64,000 bases of DNA from Ilyonectria destructans (Eukaryota; Ascomycota; Sordariomycetes; Hypocreales; Nectriaceae). The position numbers and the translations under genes were made by a program. The stretch lies in contig JAHEWK010000006.1 of assembly GCA_020740775.1 (NCBI GenBank), forward strand, positions 2,852,001 through 2,916,000. The letters are read 5' to 3'. The notes beneath the pieces were generated by a model. It was given only the letters and a program-made list of their open reading frames with translations. It was not told the origin of the DNA and ran no database searches. Of the stretch, positions 9,847 through 20,944 are shown in pieces. Each line of letters starts with the position of its first letter. Positions within the stretch are counted from its first letter, which is position 1.

Positions 9847-12692
9847 TTGTTTTGCTTGGCGAAGTGGCACTCTAATGAGATAGTTAGACCTAGCCTGTGC
9901 TTCCGCTTGAATCCCTGCTTTACTGAACCACTTTAAACAGTGATAATCCTCCGCCGGCACTCAGTGAGGATAGTGCAAGTGAGAAATAAATTGAACGAAT
10001 TTGGAATTAGTAGGAAAATACTTGTTACCATCTTTCTTAATAGTGCTCTTACGGTGACACCATGTTCCAGGGGTGAGAAACACGATTCTGTTTAGCCAGG
10101 ATCAGGCCGCCGACGGGACGGTGCTTACAGATAGGTCTTGAACAAATGACAACGACTAAGTAATCCACTGACATTCTTCTTAAATATGCGATAATTAAAT
10201 CAAGTCTTTGGCTGTCGGGAAAATGCACAGTAACTTTTTATAGAAGCCCGAGGCTTCCTGATTCCAGGATGAGCCCAGGGCCTGCGTCCTTGATGGCTGA
10301 CATGCTTGTCTTGTTATCACCTTGCACCTATGGCTCTCCGTTTGAAAGAAATCGGCATAACCAACAGCAATCTCTTTGGCATTACCCGCTATATCCGCGT
10401 CTTTCCCTGGGCCGCCTGGTACCTCTCCCATTGCCGGGCGTTTCTGCTCCATTGAACGATCACCCTGAGGAGTAACATCGACAAGAAGTTTGAGCCAGAT
10501 CGGAAACGCGGCTGGTCCTTGCGGTGCGCTATAGACAGTGCCACCCCAAGCTGTACGCATTCGTACAGCGCTATGGTAGACCTACCAAGCCTATGGGGTG
10601 CCCGAGACCGTTACCAGAGTATTAGTCGAGAAGGAAAAAACATGGCTAGCAGATGCTGGGATTGCCCCTCGATACGATCCTTATATTGCCGAAAAATGTT
10701 CAAAGCAAGATGCGACGCTCGGACATTTTCTCAGTGTCACCGAATAATCAGTTGCGGTGATTGCGGTCTGGATAAAGATATCAGTCACCTACATCGATAT
10801 TTAGAAGACTCGAATTTCCAACCAACCTAGAGAAAGGGTCGATATCTCCAGCAACGAGTCTCAGAACCCAGTCTCCCATTGATTAATGCTCTTTTTACAC
10901 GCTTATTCCAGTGGCTGTGCAACCTACTGAAGTCAAAAATGGTAGTTTTCGCAACGATGCTAACGATGGGACTGCCCCAAGTTGGGGCACAGATTCGACA
11001 TTGAGGAGCCATCCAATCCATCAGTAGAATATGGCATGCTCACCATTTGGCATAACAACCATTAGCTAGAAGAGAGTTTCTGGATTTCGTGCCAGAGACC
11101 GAGGGCAGTGTCATGAAGCCTTGGCGGCTAAAAATGGAGATAGATGTCGAATGTCTTTGGCTTTTCGTAGAGGAGACGAGCAGCCAGGAATGGGCCTGCA
11201 ATCCCATTGATATCCCGTATTGACAGCGTATGAAGGAGGAATGCTGTAGGAATATATCCGGTGAACTAATAGATAATCTATCCTCCTTTAAACTCCTCGA
11301 TTGAACATGCTCTACTTAAAGGGACTAAAACAACGCAGTGGTAGTAGCGCAAAGCGAGAATATAGAAACAAGTAAGATGCCAGAATTTGGATGGTAGATT
11401 AAATAAGGGCAATATGGTTAACGTATATTAACCCTCACTTCAAATCTTTCTTTACTAGACGGCTGAGTTCATGACTCCAATCTTGCGGCCCGCCAAGTTC
11501 AAACGACGTTTCGATTCTCCTTCATACTGATTACACACGGAGTTAGCACTCCTGTACGGACACCTCAATATGTGTCACTCGTTATTCTGACATAGTGGGT
11601 ACATGGAGTCCCAGGACCGCCAATTCATGATGCACCTTCCAAATTAGGGACTCTTCAGGTCCCAGTCCTTGATGTGGGTCATCCGGCCTATTAAGTGGGC
11701 CTCTCCGGAGCTCCGGGTCCGGGTGCAGCATGTCCCGGACGAGACTTCGACATCACCTAGTTGGGTGGGTGAGAGAGAAAAATGGTGACAAGAAAATTCG
11801 AATAATATTTTATACTGTGGCTCTGGCAGTTTATGCTATAATAAACATGAACGTCCCACCTTGATATCGGCATTGGACTTTGGGAGCTAGAAGCTACAAT
11901 GATGGCAATTAACAACTTTATCGAAGACAAACCGAGTGTGGTCTTGAAAGTCACATAGAATCTTACTTCTAAAATTGGTGTTATTATACTCTCAACTAAA
12001 AGAAGAGAATATTTCTCTAGGCATCGATCCCAAAGGACGCCTTAGTGTTTAGTCTTTATTTATACATCAGTCCTAAGGGAAATATTAAAAACAGCTAAAT
12101 CATAATACCTAATACCCCTGGTTGTGAGCTTATGAGGACAATGGGCCTGAAAGTACCGCAATGATCGAGGCATTCGCATATAATTACTGCATTGTGTCAA
12201 TCACATCACAATACGCAGACTGCGTATGCCCTCTCTCCCTGGGCCAGGAAAGAGGACCCGCAACATGGTCTGTTGGGAAGTAAAGACTAGAGTTTAACAA
12301 GGATTGCACGTTGGTAATTTACAGTAGTCACCGAGATAGTTAATTGAGCTTGTTTGTTTAATATCCGTCAGTAGATATGTCGTTGCTGACCCCAACCCCG
12401 GGACGAGGTGGGTTAGGACGAGGTGTTGGTCGTACGCGATGAGAGATGACCCCAATCATTTATACTGAATATTTCTGTCTTAAGACGCGACAGGTCGCTT
12501 TTACAGTCACATGTGATTACATATGGAACACAATTCAGAAATAATTAGTTCGTCATAAGTCAGTATCGTGTTAAATTACTGGGTCTCGTTGGACCAGTGT
12601 CATGCTATCTATGAAATAGACTATCCCATACCCTCACGCCGGAAACCATGTGAACGAACCCCTTAGGATTGACTAAATCTTTTACAAAACGC
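9847..12692. other. gene-poor AT-richer stretch
   Basis: 2.8 kb without a supportable gene, AT-richer than its surroundings. The only open frame with a protein-like feel is 10560-10195 on the minus strand (121 codons, ATG start, Gly/Pro/Ala-rich first half). It matches no family I recognise and has no extending exons, so it may be a decayed gene fragment. The part near 12693 is the 3' flank of glutamine synthetase. Confidence 0.35.
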
Positions 12693-14574
12693 TTAAGACA
12701 GAGAGAACTGAAGGAGAACCTTGGTGACACGGTATGGGTCGGCGTTGGAGGCGGGTCGTCGATCCTCGAAGTATCCGTAGCCCTTGGCGGCGCACTCCCG
12801 GGGAATTCTGATGCTGCTGCCACGGTTGGCAACACCCCAGGTGAACTGTTCGATAGAGCCAGTCTCGTGTCGGCCAGTGAGACGGAGCTCGTTGTCCTCG
12901 CCGTACTCGGCAATGCACTCGGCGTGGTGGGGGCCGAGCTTCTTGAGGGCCTCCTCAATGTGCTTCATGCCACCCTCCTCACGCATGGCCTTGGTGGAGA
13001 AGTTACTGCACGAATGTTAGTTTTTCTCCGTTAAAGGGGCTCCAATTGGACTCACGAATGCAGACCGGCACCATTCCAATCTCCGGGGACCGGCTTGGGG
13101 TGAACTGAGACCTTAGCACCGAAGTCCTCAGCAATGCGGGCGAGGAAGAATCGAGCGACCCAGAGATGGTCTCCCACTGCAGTTTTTGGTGGTTAGCGAC
13201 CGTTTGTTTTGACACAATTGCGGGGTAAAATCGGCTTACTCTCAATGCCCAGGCACGGGCCAACCTGGTACTCCCACTGGGCGGGCATGACCTCGGCGTT
13301 GGTGCCAGAGATCTTGATTCCGGCGTCTGGAAGATGTCAGCGACTTGACTCACCGCAATGCGATTTGGGCGCCATTGCGACCATGCCTGATATCAGGAAC
13401 ACAACCCCAAGTTTGGTAATTGGCCCGTCCAGGCTATGGTAACGCAATTTCGCACTGATTAGGTCGGGGAAAACGTACACAAGCAAGCCTTGTAGTGGGC
13501 CTCGACGATGTCACGCTGGACAACCTTGCCGGTTCCAACACCGCAGTAGTACTCGCCCTGGCTTTAAGGGGGTTAGTTCAAGTTCGATATCTGATGGAAA
13601 ATAGGCAAGAGTCGACTTACGGAGCAGGGAAACCGCCAACGGGCCAGCCATAGGGGCGGCCATCACCACCGAGGAGGGTGTACTCCTGCTCGAGACCGAA
13701 CCAAGGCTCCTGGTCGGCGAAGGTGTCCATGACCTTCACGCAGTCATGTCGGTAGTTGTACTTGTTGGGAGTACCATCGGCGTTCCAGCACTCGGCGAGA
13801 ACGATGATGTTGGGGGAGCCACGGAAGGGATCGGGGAAGACGGCGCAAGGGCGGAGGTAGACGTCGGAGTTGTCGCCGGGGGCCTGGTTGGTGGAGGAGC
13901 CATCAAAGTTCCAGACGGGGAGGTCCTCGGGCTTGTACTCCTTCTCAGGGAGAGTCTAGAGAGTCATTGTCAGTCTGGGCGTTCAGAGCGATCAGATGTC
14001 AGATGCACGGAATGCGTCATTGGCGCTGCTCCGGCCGGTTCGGGCACCGCCGGCTCTACCACGCCGATGGCTCGGGGATCCACCCAGTACCCCATATTTG
14101 GTGGGGTGCGGTACGGCTATTTTTGGATCCCATTGGCCACAGCCCTCCGGAGGCGCGACACCGGAGCCGGCGACAGCAGACTCAGCCTCGGAGGACCCTG
14201 CGAGCGATGACGCTGAGACCGGCGGTGGCGAACAATGGGTCGGAGCAGGAACCGGTTGACGGTTGACGGTTGACGGAAAGGGGCAAGGGAAAGAGAGACT
14301 CACTCGGGACTTGGATCGAGTCTCACCGTCGGCGTCGACCCAGACGTACTCAGCCATGATCTGGCCCTTCTGATCAAGGGCGAGATACTTGGCGAGCTGT
14401 ATAAAGAGTCAGCATCGTGTGAATTGGCAGCAGTTCGCCGCGGGGGAAGGGCATCGCGTCGCGTACGGTCTCAGTCCTCGAGATGACGGGGGCGCCAGTG
14501 GCCTGCGATAACATGTTAGTGGGCTGCTGATAGAGGATAGAGGGGTGCACGCTGGGCGCATGACGACTCACCAT
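12693..14574 (-). CDS. GLN1: glutamine synthetase (type II, GSII)
   Basis: Makes glutamine from glutamate, ammonium and ATP in the cytosol. Eight coding exons (14574-14572, 14502-14467, 14396-14304, 13955-13621, 13561-13479, 13326-13240, 13176-13056, 13005-12693) give 356 aa, the usual GSII length. Recognisable segments include [17 protein letters not shown] (beta-Grasp start), [48 protein letters not shown] split by an intron, [29 protein letters not shown] with the ammonium/ATP-site loop, TGRHET, and the [10 protein letters not shown] arginine motif. The first coding exon holds only the ATG codon, followed directly by a GTGAGT donor. The third intron is unusually long for this locus (348 nt). 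Fungal GLN1 is normally controlled by nitrogen status; no site was proven here. Confidence 0.96.
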
Positions 14575-17500
14575 TTTTGTGGTTTGGTTGTGGAGGAGGA
14601 GGGGAGAAAGAAGGGCGAACTCAGGCGAGATCTAGGTGCAGAAACGGTGAATTGATGCAACGATCAAAAGATCTGACGGGATTGTGTAGGTTGACCAAAG
14701 CAGAGCGATTACAAGCTCGGGGCGGGTGAGGGTTTTATGTTGTCGGCTTCGAGCCGTCTGAAAGGTGCTGGAGTCTCGCGCCCACCAGAGATAAGACTTC
14801 TGTGGCCGGATGCAGGGGTGTGGCTGCTACCGGCTGCGATTCTGGTGGGAGGCCAGTGGGGTACAGCCCAGCGAGGCGTGCGATTGGAGTTGGGGGGGTC
14901 ACCAAGTAGCCAAGTACAGTAACGAAGGGGGGGGCGTTAATTGAGTCTTCTCGCACGCGGTTGTGCGCTCATTGGCACCCACACAAGGTACGTCGCGGAG
15001 TACGGAGTACGGAGTACTGGATGTACAAGGTCTACAAGGTCTGCAAGGTCTGCAGAGCAAGAGGACCTGGAGTGAGTCGCCTTCGCCCTCGCCGTCCCCC
15101 TCGTACGCTCTCGCCACACCGGGGGCGGCCCCTCCCCCCATGGTCCATCACAGGCCATCCCAGACAGGTCTTGCATCCCACGATGCCCACGGCTTCCCAC
15201 CGCGGGCGGCGTGGGCATCCGGTCCAGCGGGGTTCCGCCCACTTCCAGCGCCCGGTCCAGAGCGGGCTGCTATCACGGATCGATGCCATGGTTTCCAGCG
15301 ACCAGCAACGCAGTGCCAGTGCCCGCCCCGTGATGCGCTGGGGGCCCAGAGCAGGGGGGACAGTCAGCGGCTCCATAGCCCTCCAAATGACATAAACGGC
15401 GGGCGGCCTCGGCGGAGCCCTTTGTTCACGGGGGGCGTGTGGTGCGGTTGTGCGCCGGCCGTACCCAGCAGCCAGCGCCCAAGTACCCTCCGTTCGACAC
15501 AGCCGCTCGGCGGAGATCGCCCACGGCATCTGATGCTTTGCGGTGCCCCTCCCCAGCCACCACCGGCCCGGGTTGGCTGAGCGACCTGGGCGCGGTGAGG
15601 ACGGTCCAGAGGTGAAGAAGCTTCTGAAGCTTCCGAGCAACTCCCCACGACCCCTCGCCGTCGAGACGTTGTCGACCTTCCACCTTCCACTTGGACGGGA
15701 TCGCGCCCCCGGCCATGGATAGGTAGGAACTGCAAGCCAACGCCCAACCGCCCCATTCGGAGAGCCGTGGCTAGGTCCTTATCGCCAGTGTGCGCCGCGA
15801 GGCCACAAGGGGGAAGGTGGGGTGAAGAATCGAGAGAGTCTTCCCGTCAACTGGACCAACCCGGCCACTCGGCGTGTGCCAATTACTGTTCCTCCAGACC
15901 GAGCCCGTGGCCATCGCGGGCGGTCATCCGCAAAGGCGATGCGGCCTTGACAGATTGCGATTACACTTCATTCGAGTCATTAGATAGAGCCAGGGCTGGG
16001 CTGAAGCTGGCAATCTTTTACCCCCCGTTCCCCCATCATCCAGTCCCCCCAACCATCCCACTGGCGTCGAGACTATCCAATGGTGCCTGGTTCCTTGGTG
16101 AGGACTCCGGGGTTTAAGCCATCAACTAAGACGAGCACAGGACATGAGCAATTGATCCACATTTCCGAGCTCATAACGAGGTGTACGTAAGTAGGTGATT
16201 TTTCGCAAAGCCAGTTCCGTCCGTCCTTGGCTCAAGTTAGCGACGGCGTTCGAATAACACCCGAACCTGGGCTAGATATAGCACATCGGCCTCGGTGTGG
16301 GCGAGTCCGACAAAAACGTGGGGCGTCGAAGTGGCAGCCAGCCAGCGTGGGACCGAGTGCGGGTGATGGTTATTCCCCTGGGCGGGACAGGACTAGTACT
16401 ACGGAGTGTGCGTCAGAGGGGTAAAACAAGCGACGCGAGTGAGAAAAAGGAGAATTGCGAAGAATGCACTCGACTGGACCAGCCAAAGTACGAAAGTTGT
16501 GGCCCAGAGTGGATGTGATGTGTGATATTCCGGTCCTGGATGCCATGCCTCCGTCGCGGACGCGCCCTTGACCTTCCATTGCCTTGCCCCTCCCCCCCGG
16601 AAGCGTCCCCTGTATTGTACATGTACTGCGTCATGTACTATACTGTACCGAAGAGGCCCCCGGCATGCTGCCAGGGCGCGCAAACGCAAGGCCGAGACAG
16701 GGCACTCCAGGGCCAGCCAGCGAACCCTCCGCCGTGCATCCAGAACGGATCGCCCACCCCAGGACTTTGAAAATTTGCATCCCGGCGCAGCTATTTCGAG
16801 GCCTCTCCCAGGCCGTGACTCTTGGGTCCAGCGACGGGGGCTCCGGTTTAACCCTTGGCTGTTACCAAATCGTTTGGTGATGCCGAGCACGGCTTAACTC
16901 GTTCGGGTAAGAGGACCCTCTACTCTGTTTGACCTGCGCCGCAGGACGGCCCTTCCAGAGAGAGTACATGGCGCTGTACATTGTACATAGTACAGTACGT
17001 AGTACCTAGGCCGACACCCATTTTGCTTTGCAGGCTGCGTTTTCTGGCTTCCGCCGCCGGGTTTGCGCAGCGCAGCGCAGGGCGCATCCGCATCCGCAGG
17101 ACGACTGACGACGAGTCGGTGTCGCCCCAAGACGCCACCCCAAGAGGCCTGGCACGGCATTGGGCGCATCTCTCGAGCCTCTAGAGGGAATCTTATCGTA
17201 GGCCCGCCATTGGCTGCGCACGATGTTCTGCATAATGCTGTTTATCCCACCGTGGAGCTTCAGACGTCGAGAGCCAGTGTCGAGCCGTTGCGATGGGAGC
17301 CCTGGTTGGTAAATCGCTCAGGCGGTGCCCATTGCCATGCGCAAATCTGAGTTTGAAACTGTCTTGTTCCATTTCCCCAGACCGACTTGTTAATTATTAC
17401 TGCGTAACTACAGTACTTCGTACCTCTCCAGCCAGCTCCAACTTCAGCCCTCGGAATGGGTTCTTTTATTCATTCCCGAACTAAACGCGCCCTCCCTCCC

Positions 17501-18900
17501 TCCCTCAACAAACAAAGATATCTCCATTCCGTCACCGCCTGTTGGCTAATTACTACTTGTTCTTCCTCTCCGCCGCCCGCGCTGACCTGCTATTTTCCCG
17601 TTTTCCCGGCCTGGTAGTTATTCCCCAACTGGAAACTACACTCTGTCTCTGACTGAACCTGTTGGTATGTAACGAACGGTTCATCTAGGCTCGCTGAATA
17701 TGTGGGCACAGGGCCCCCAGGTACAGGCCCAGGTTCAGGCACACGCGACCAGCATATTCTGCGGCCCCGGTTAAACCAGGGTGTGTGATGTGATCTCGTC
17801 CAGTGACTTGCTGGCACGCACAATTCTGCTTGTGCGTGACCCGGAAATGAGGTGCTGGGCTGCGGGCAGAGATAAGAAAAGTCAGGCGACGATAGCTGCA
17901 AACCCCGGGGAATGGCGCAGAACAACGACGATGCCCTCACAGGCTCGGGATCGGCCAGAACCGTGGCTGTAAACGTAACTTGAGTCAACAAGCTCGTGTA
18001 GACGCCTCGATGGCTCGGCAGCAAAAGCACGGAGCACTGGGGCAGCCCTTCGCCCCAGGCCCAGGTCCCTCGTCACGGGCACCAGGGCGATCTGCGGCTC
18101 CCCGCAATCTGTTGCGACCCTCGCTGAGCCCGGTCCAGCAGCCAGTAGTCGGCACGCTCTTGAGGCATGCCCCCAAAATACCCAGCTGTGACACCGCGAA
18201 ATGATCAATGGAAACTCGCAGGCCCGCTCCTCCTACCCTCTTACCCCAGGTTTCTGCTGATATCAGCCTATCTCTCATTTGACGCTGGGCCACCGACCGC
18301 GATCAGTAAAACCTTTTGGTTTATTGGACTTTCGGCAAAGACATGGTGATGAAGCGTCGAGCACTGCCGTGCCGACTGCGGAGGGGTCGTTTTCGTGGCA
18401 TGCCCCGTGCGCCCGGGGAAGGGCGACCTGGCAGAAAGCTGGGGGTCATTCCATCATCAAAGAGCGTCCCCGGAATCTGGTCGCGAATGAGCTCGGGGCA
18501 GTTTTCGGCGTCATAGTCCGCCGCTTGGAAATGGCAATCCATCCGCTGGCGGCGCATTGGGCCCCGTTCCCAGCACTTATCAGCACTTATCAGCATTTTA
18601 TCCGCACTTATCGATCATGCCGATATGCTTGCCATGGCCTCTCCTTCCTCCGGCCGTGGTGCGTCGGCGCCGGCATGTTTCCCGGCGGCCACACCCGACG
18701 ACTTCGGCTGGCGTCCTCCGTCACGGCGAGAATCGGGTGTCGCCCTATTCGGCGTGTTCGCTAGTTTTGGCTACTTCGAGGAAAATCACCCGTGCAAGCA
18801 ATTCATGCACAATGGACCCTCCTCGTCTTGGCGCCCAAGAACGGGTTTTGCACTAAGACATGCACGAGAGCATCATATGAAGTCATTATTTTCCCTGCTT
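14575..18900. other. long GC-rich spacer upstream of glutamine synthetase
   Basis: 4.3 kb with no supportable gene. It lies 5' of glutamine synthetase and 3' of the DUF92 gene. Several overlapping 160-205-codon open frames exist on both strands, but they are GC-driven shadows without motifs. Small repeats are visible: TACGGAGTACGGAGTACT at 15001-15018; a 9-bp unit TACAAGGTC/TGCAAGGTC three times at 15024-15050; clusters of GTAC-containing palindromes near 16615-16650 and 16965-17010; and CAGCACTTAT repeats near 18570-18610. The proximal part is the GLN1 promoter. Confidence 0.4.
15001..15050. repeat. short direct repeats (TACGGAG and TACAAGGTC units)
   Basis: TACGGAG is repeated in tandem at 15001-15018 and is followed by three 9-bp units (TACAAGGTC, TACAAGGTC, TGCAAGGTC) at 15024-15050. 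TACGGAGTAC-type repeats are, from general experience, common between genes in Hypocreales. Confidence 0.6.
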
Positions 18901-20170
18901 CTAAACACCCATGACGCTCTGGATCGGGACGTCCCAGAACCAGCTTGCTACTGCCATGCCTCCAACGCTCATCATGACCGCCATCAGGAAGTTGACATCA
19001 TTGTTGTCAAGCAGATCCCAACCGCTCTCCACCACCCGAGATGGGCGCTCGTTGCCGAAGCTGGACTTGCGGTGCTTGTCCTTGGGATCGTAGGCATCCG
19101 TCTCGGCCTCGTCGTCGACGATGGCAGACCCACTCATCTTCTCAGTGGCTCCCACGCCTTCGCCGTGCAAAATAGCCGCCTTGATGGCGGCTCGCTTTTT
19201 CGAGTGCGCCGCAACCTGATCAGCAGATTCCGCGACAAGGACGCGGTTGCCTCCCTCGCCTTCCACAATCTTACCAGACCGGACGTCCTTGACTGATCTC
19301 TGAAACAGGCCACCCAGGAAGCTGTCCAATAAGCTACCCATCGCACCCCAGATGACCATGAAACCCATAAACTGCCGTCGCTCAAGGGTGGACCACGGTA
19401 GACCACCCCCGGGCAGGCCCGCCGACTCGGAATTGCACGACGGCAAGAAGACCATGGATGAACTGACGATAATCATCGAGCCCAACAACCCCGCACCAAG
19501 GCCCATGAGTGTGACTCCTCCATTCGTTCCGCGAGGGACCTTGCGCAAAGTCAAGGATGTGATGAGACGGGGCTCGCTCTTGGAGAGAATCCCAAGCTCC
19601 GAGCTGAAGGTGTCAGCCGCCACGGCGGCATAGTTTGCAATGATTCCGACAACAAGGAGGTCGCCGCCCCAAGAATAGCAAAGTGTACCTTCGGGGTCCG
19701 GAACGTCGGGATTCGTGAGGGCGGCAGCTCGAGAGCGTAATTGGATCGCGTGGAGGATCGTGAGAATGGAGGCCATCAGAGAATTTGCGAGGACTTGCGC
19801 ACGTTAGTCACATATCGCCAGCTTTGTTCGTAGATGCACACCTTGGACATGCGATCTAGGTCCTTCTCCGCCGGAAGTCCCTTTAGAGCCGACCGTCAAG
19901 TGCGATTTGACGTCTTCCTTGATCTAGTAGTCGCCATGTCAGCACTTCCCCGGAAACACGATGGCAACGGGCGCAAAGACTTACGTGCGTCACGCGTGTC
20001 CCAGCCAGAAAGAAGACACATAGCAGGGCGAATGGGAGATTCCAGGGGTGGTACGCGTGGGCAACGGCAGTCAAGGCCGCAACGACGATGCCGGCGGGGG
20101 TCAGCGAATTCCGGCTCCAAGCCCGGTAGACAAGCGCGCAAGTCGCGGGGACGGCAATGAGCGGCCTCAT
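18901..20170 (-). CDS. DUF92/TMEM19-family integral membrane protein
   Basis: Three exons (20170-19985, 19923-19842, 19793-18901) give 386 aa from the ATG at 20170. The family includes plant VTE6-type phytyl-phosphate kinase and animal TMEM19; the fungal role is uncharacterised. Multiple hydrophobic helices occur before and after the signature ADTFSSELGIL (Asp at about 150) and RKVPRGTNGGVT (about 174-184), the two most conserved DUF92 blocks. A hydrophilic loop of about 100 residues (rich in Lys, Ser and Asp) separates the core from a last helix, AVMMSVGGMAVASWFW. The splice joins (GTRVTH/IKEDVK and SHVQ/VLANSL) are in frame with standard signals. The gene ends the left arm and is probably not part of the adjacent biosynthetic cluster. 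Confidence 0.88.
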
Positions 20171-20944
20171 AGTGAATTGTGCGATGTGTCGACGCCACGG
20201 AGGAGCTTGGTGTCAGCGCGCAAGAGGATAATGAAGGCGCAGCAGAGCGTGGTAAAACACAAACGTTGAGCTGTCTTGAAGTTGCTGGCCTGACCACCCA
20301 CCCATGGCCAAATATGGTGTTGAGCTTGGCAAAGATCAGCTGACGTCAGCGGTTGGGCAGCTCCACTGCACCGCCACACGGTCGTCTTCACGCCTTCACC
20401 CACAGCCACCAGGGACGTAGAATGACACGCCAAGCACAGGGTGCTAATCTTAAAAATGAAGTACAGTCTACGAGGGGCAATATATCTTCAAAGCTTAAAT
20501 AGTACTATGTAACGCTCCAAATAGACCGCGAAATGGCGGTGGGCAAAGTTAACTTGTTCGGACGTCCGAGCATACCGAAACCCCCCGCGGTGTAAGTGCT
20601 TCAATACAACCCTGAGCCAAGAGAAGTCGGTACAAACGACCACAAAATTACGTTCGAACTTTTAGCCTATTATCAATGTTAATTTCGGTCTTCTATGGGA
20701 TATTAAGTTCTCCAATGTGATAGACCAGGTTGTTGCACTGCATTAGACCAACTCGGACGGAACTTGTTTCTCAGCTCATGTTAATCATTAAGGATCTCTC
20801 TATAGGCAATTTGTTCTAAAAAGGAAAAAAGGAAACTCCAACAAATCCAAACCGAAGTCAACCAAAATACCAAAGGAAATGAGTATCAACCCAATCTATG
20901 AAATAGCACAATCCAACGCTACGCTTAGCAGTCTCGCCGTCCCC
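20171..20944. promoter_or_regulatory. spacer between DUF92 gene (5') and PKS-NRPS (3')
   Basis: Promoter of the DUF92 gene plus 3' flank of the PKS-NRPS. It contains a perfect palindrome TCGGACGTCCGA at 20558-20569, 388 bp before the DUF92 ATG. Its CGG...CCG arms are the kind of site Zn2Cys6 proteins bind. No gene is seen. Confidence 0.4.

Noticed and set aside
15032..15640. Overlapping 200-codon frames on both strands
   Set aside because: GC-rich DNA produces long stop-free frames. Neither strand shows motifs, introns or a good start context.
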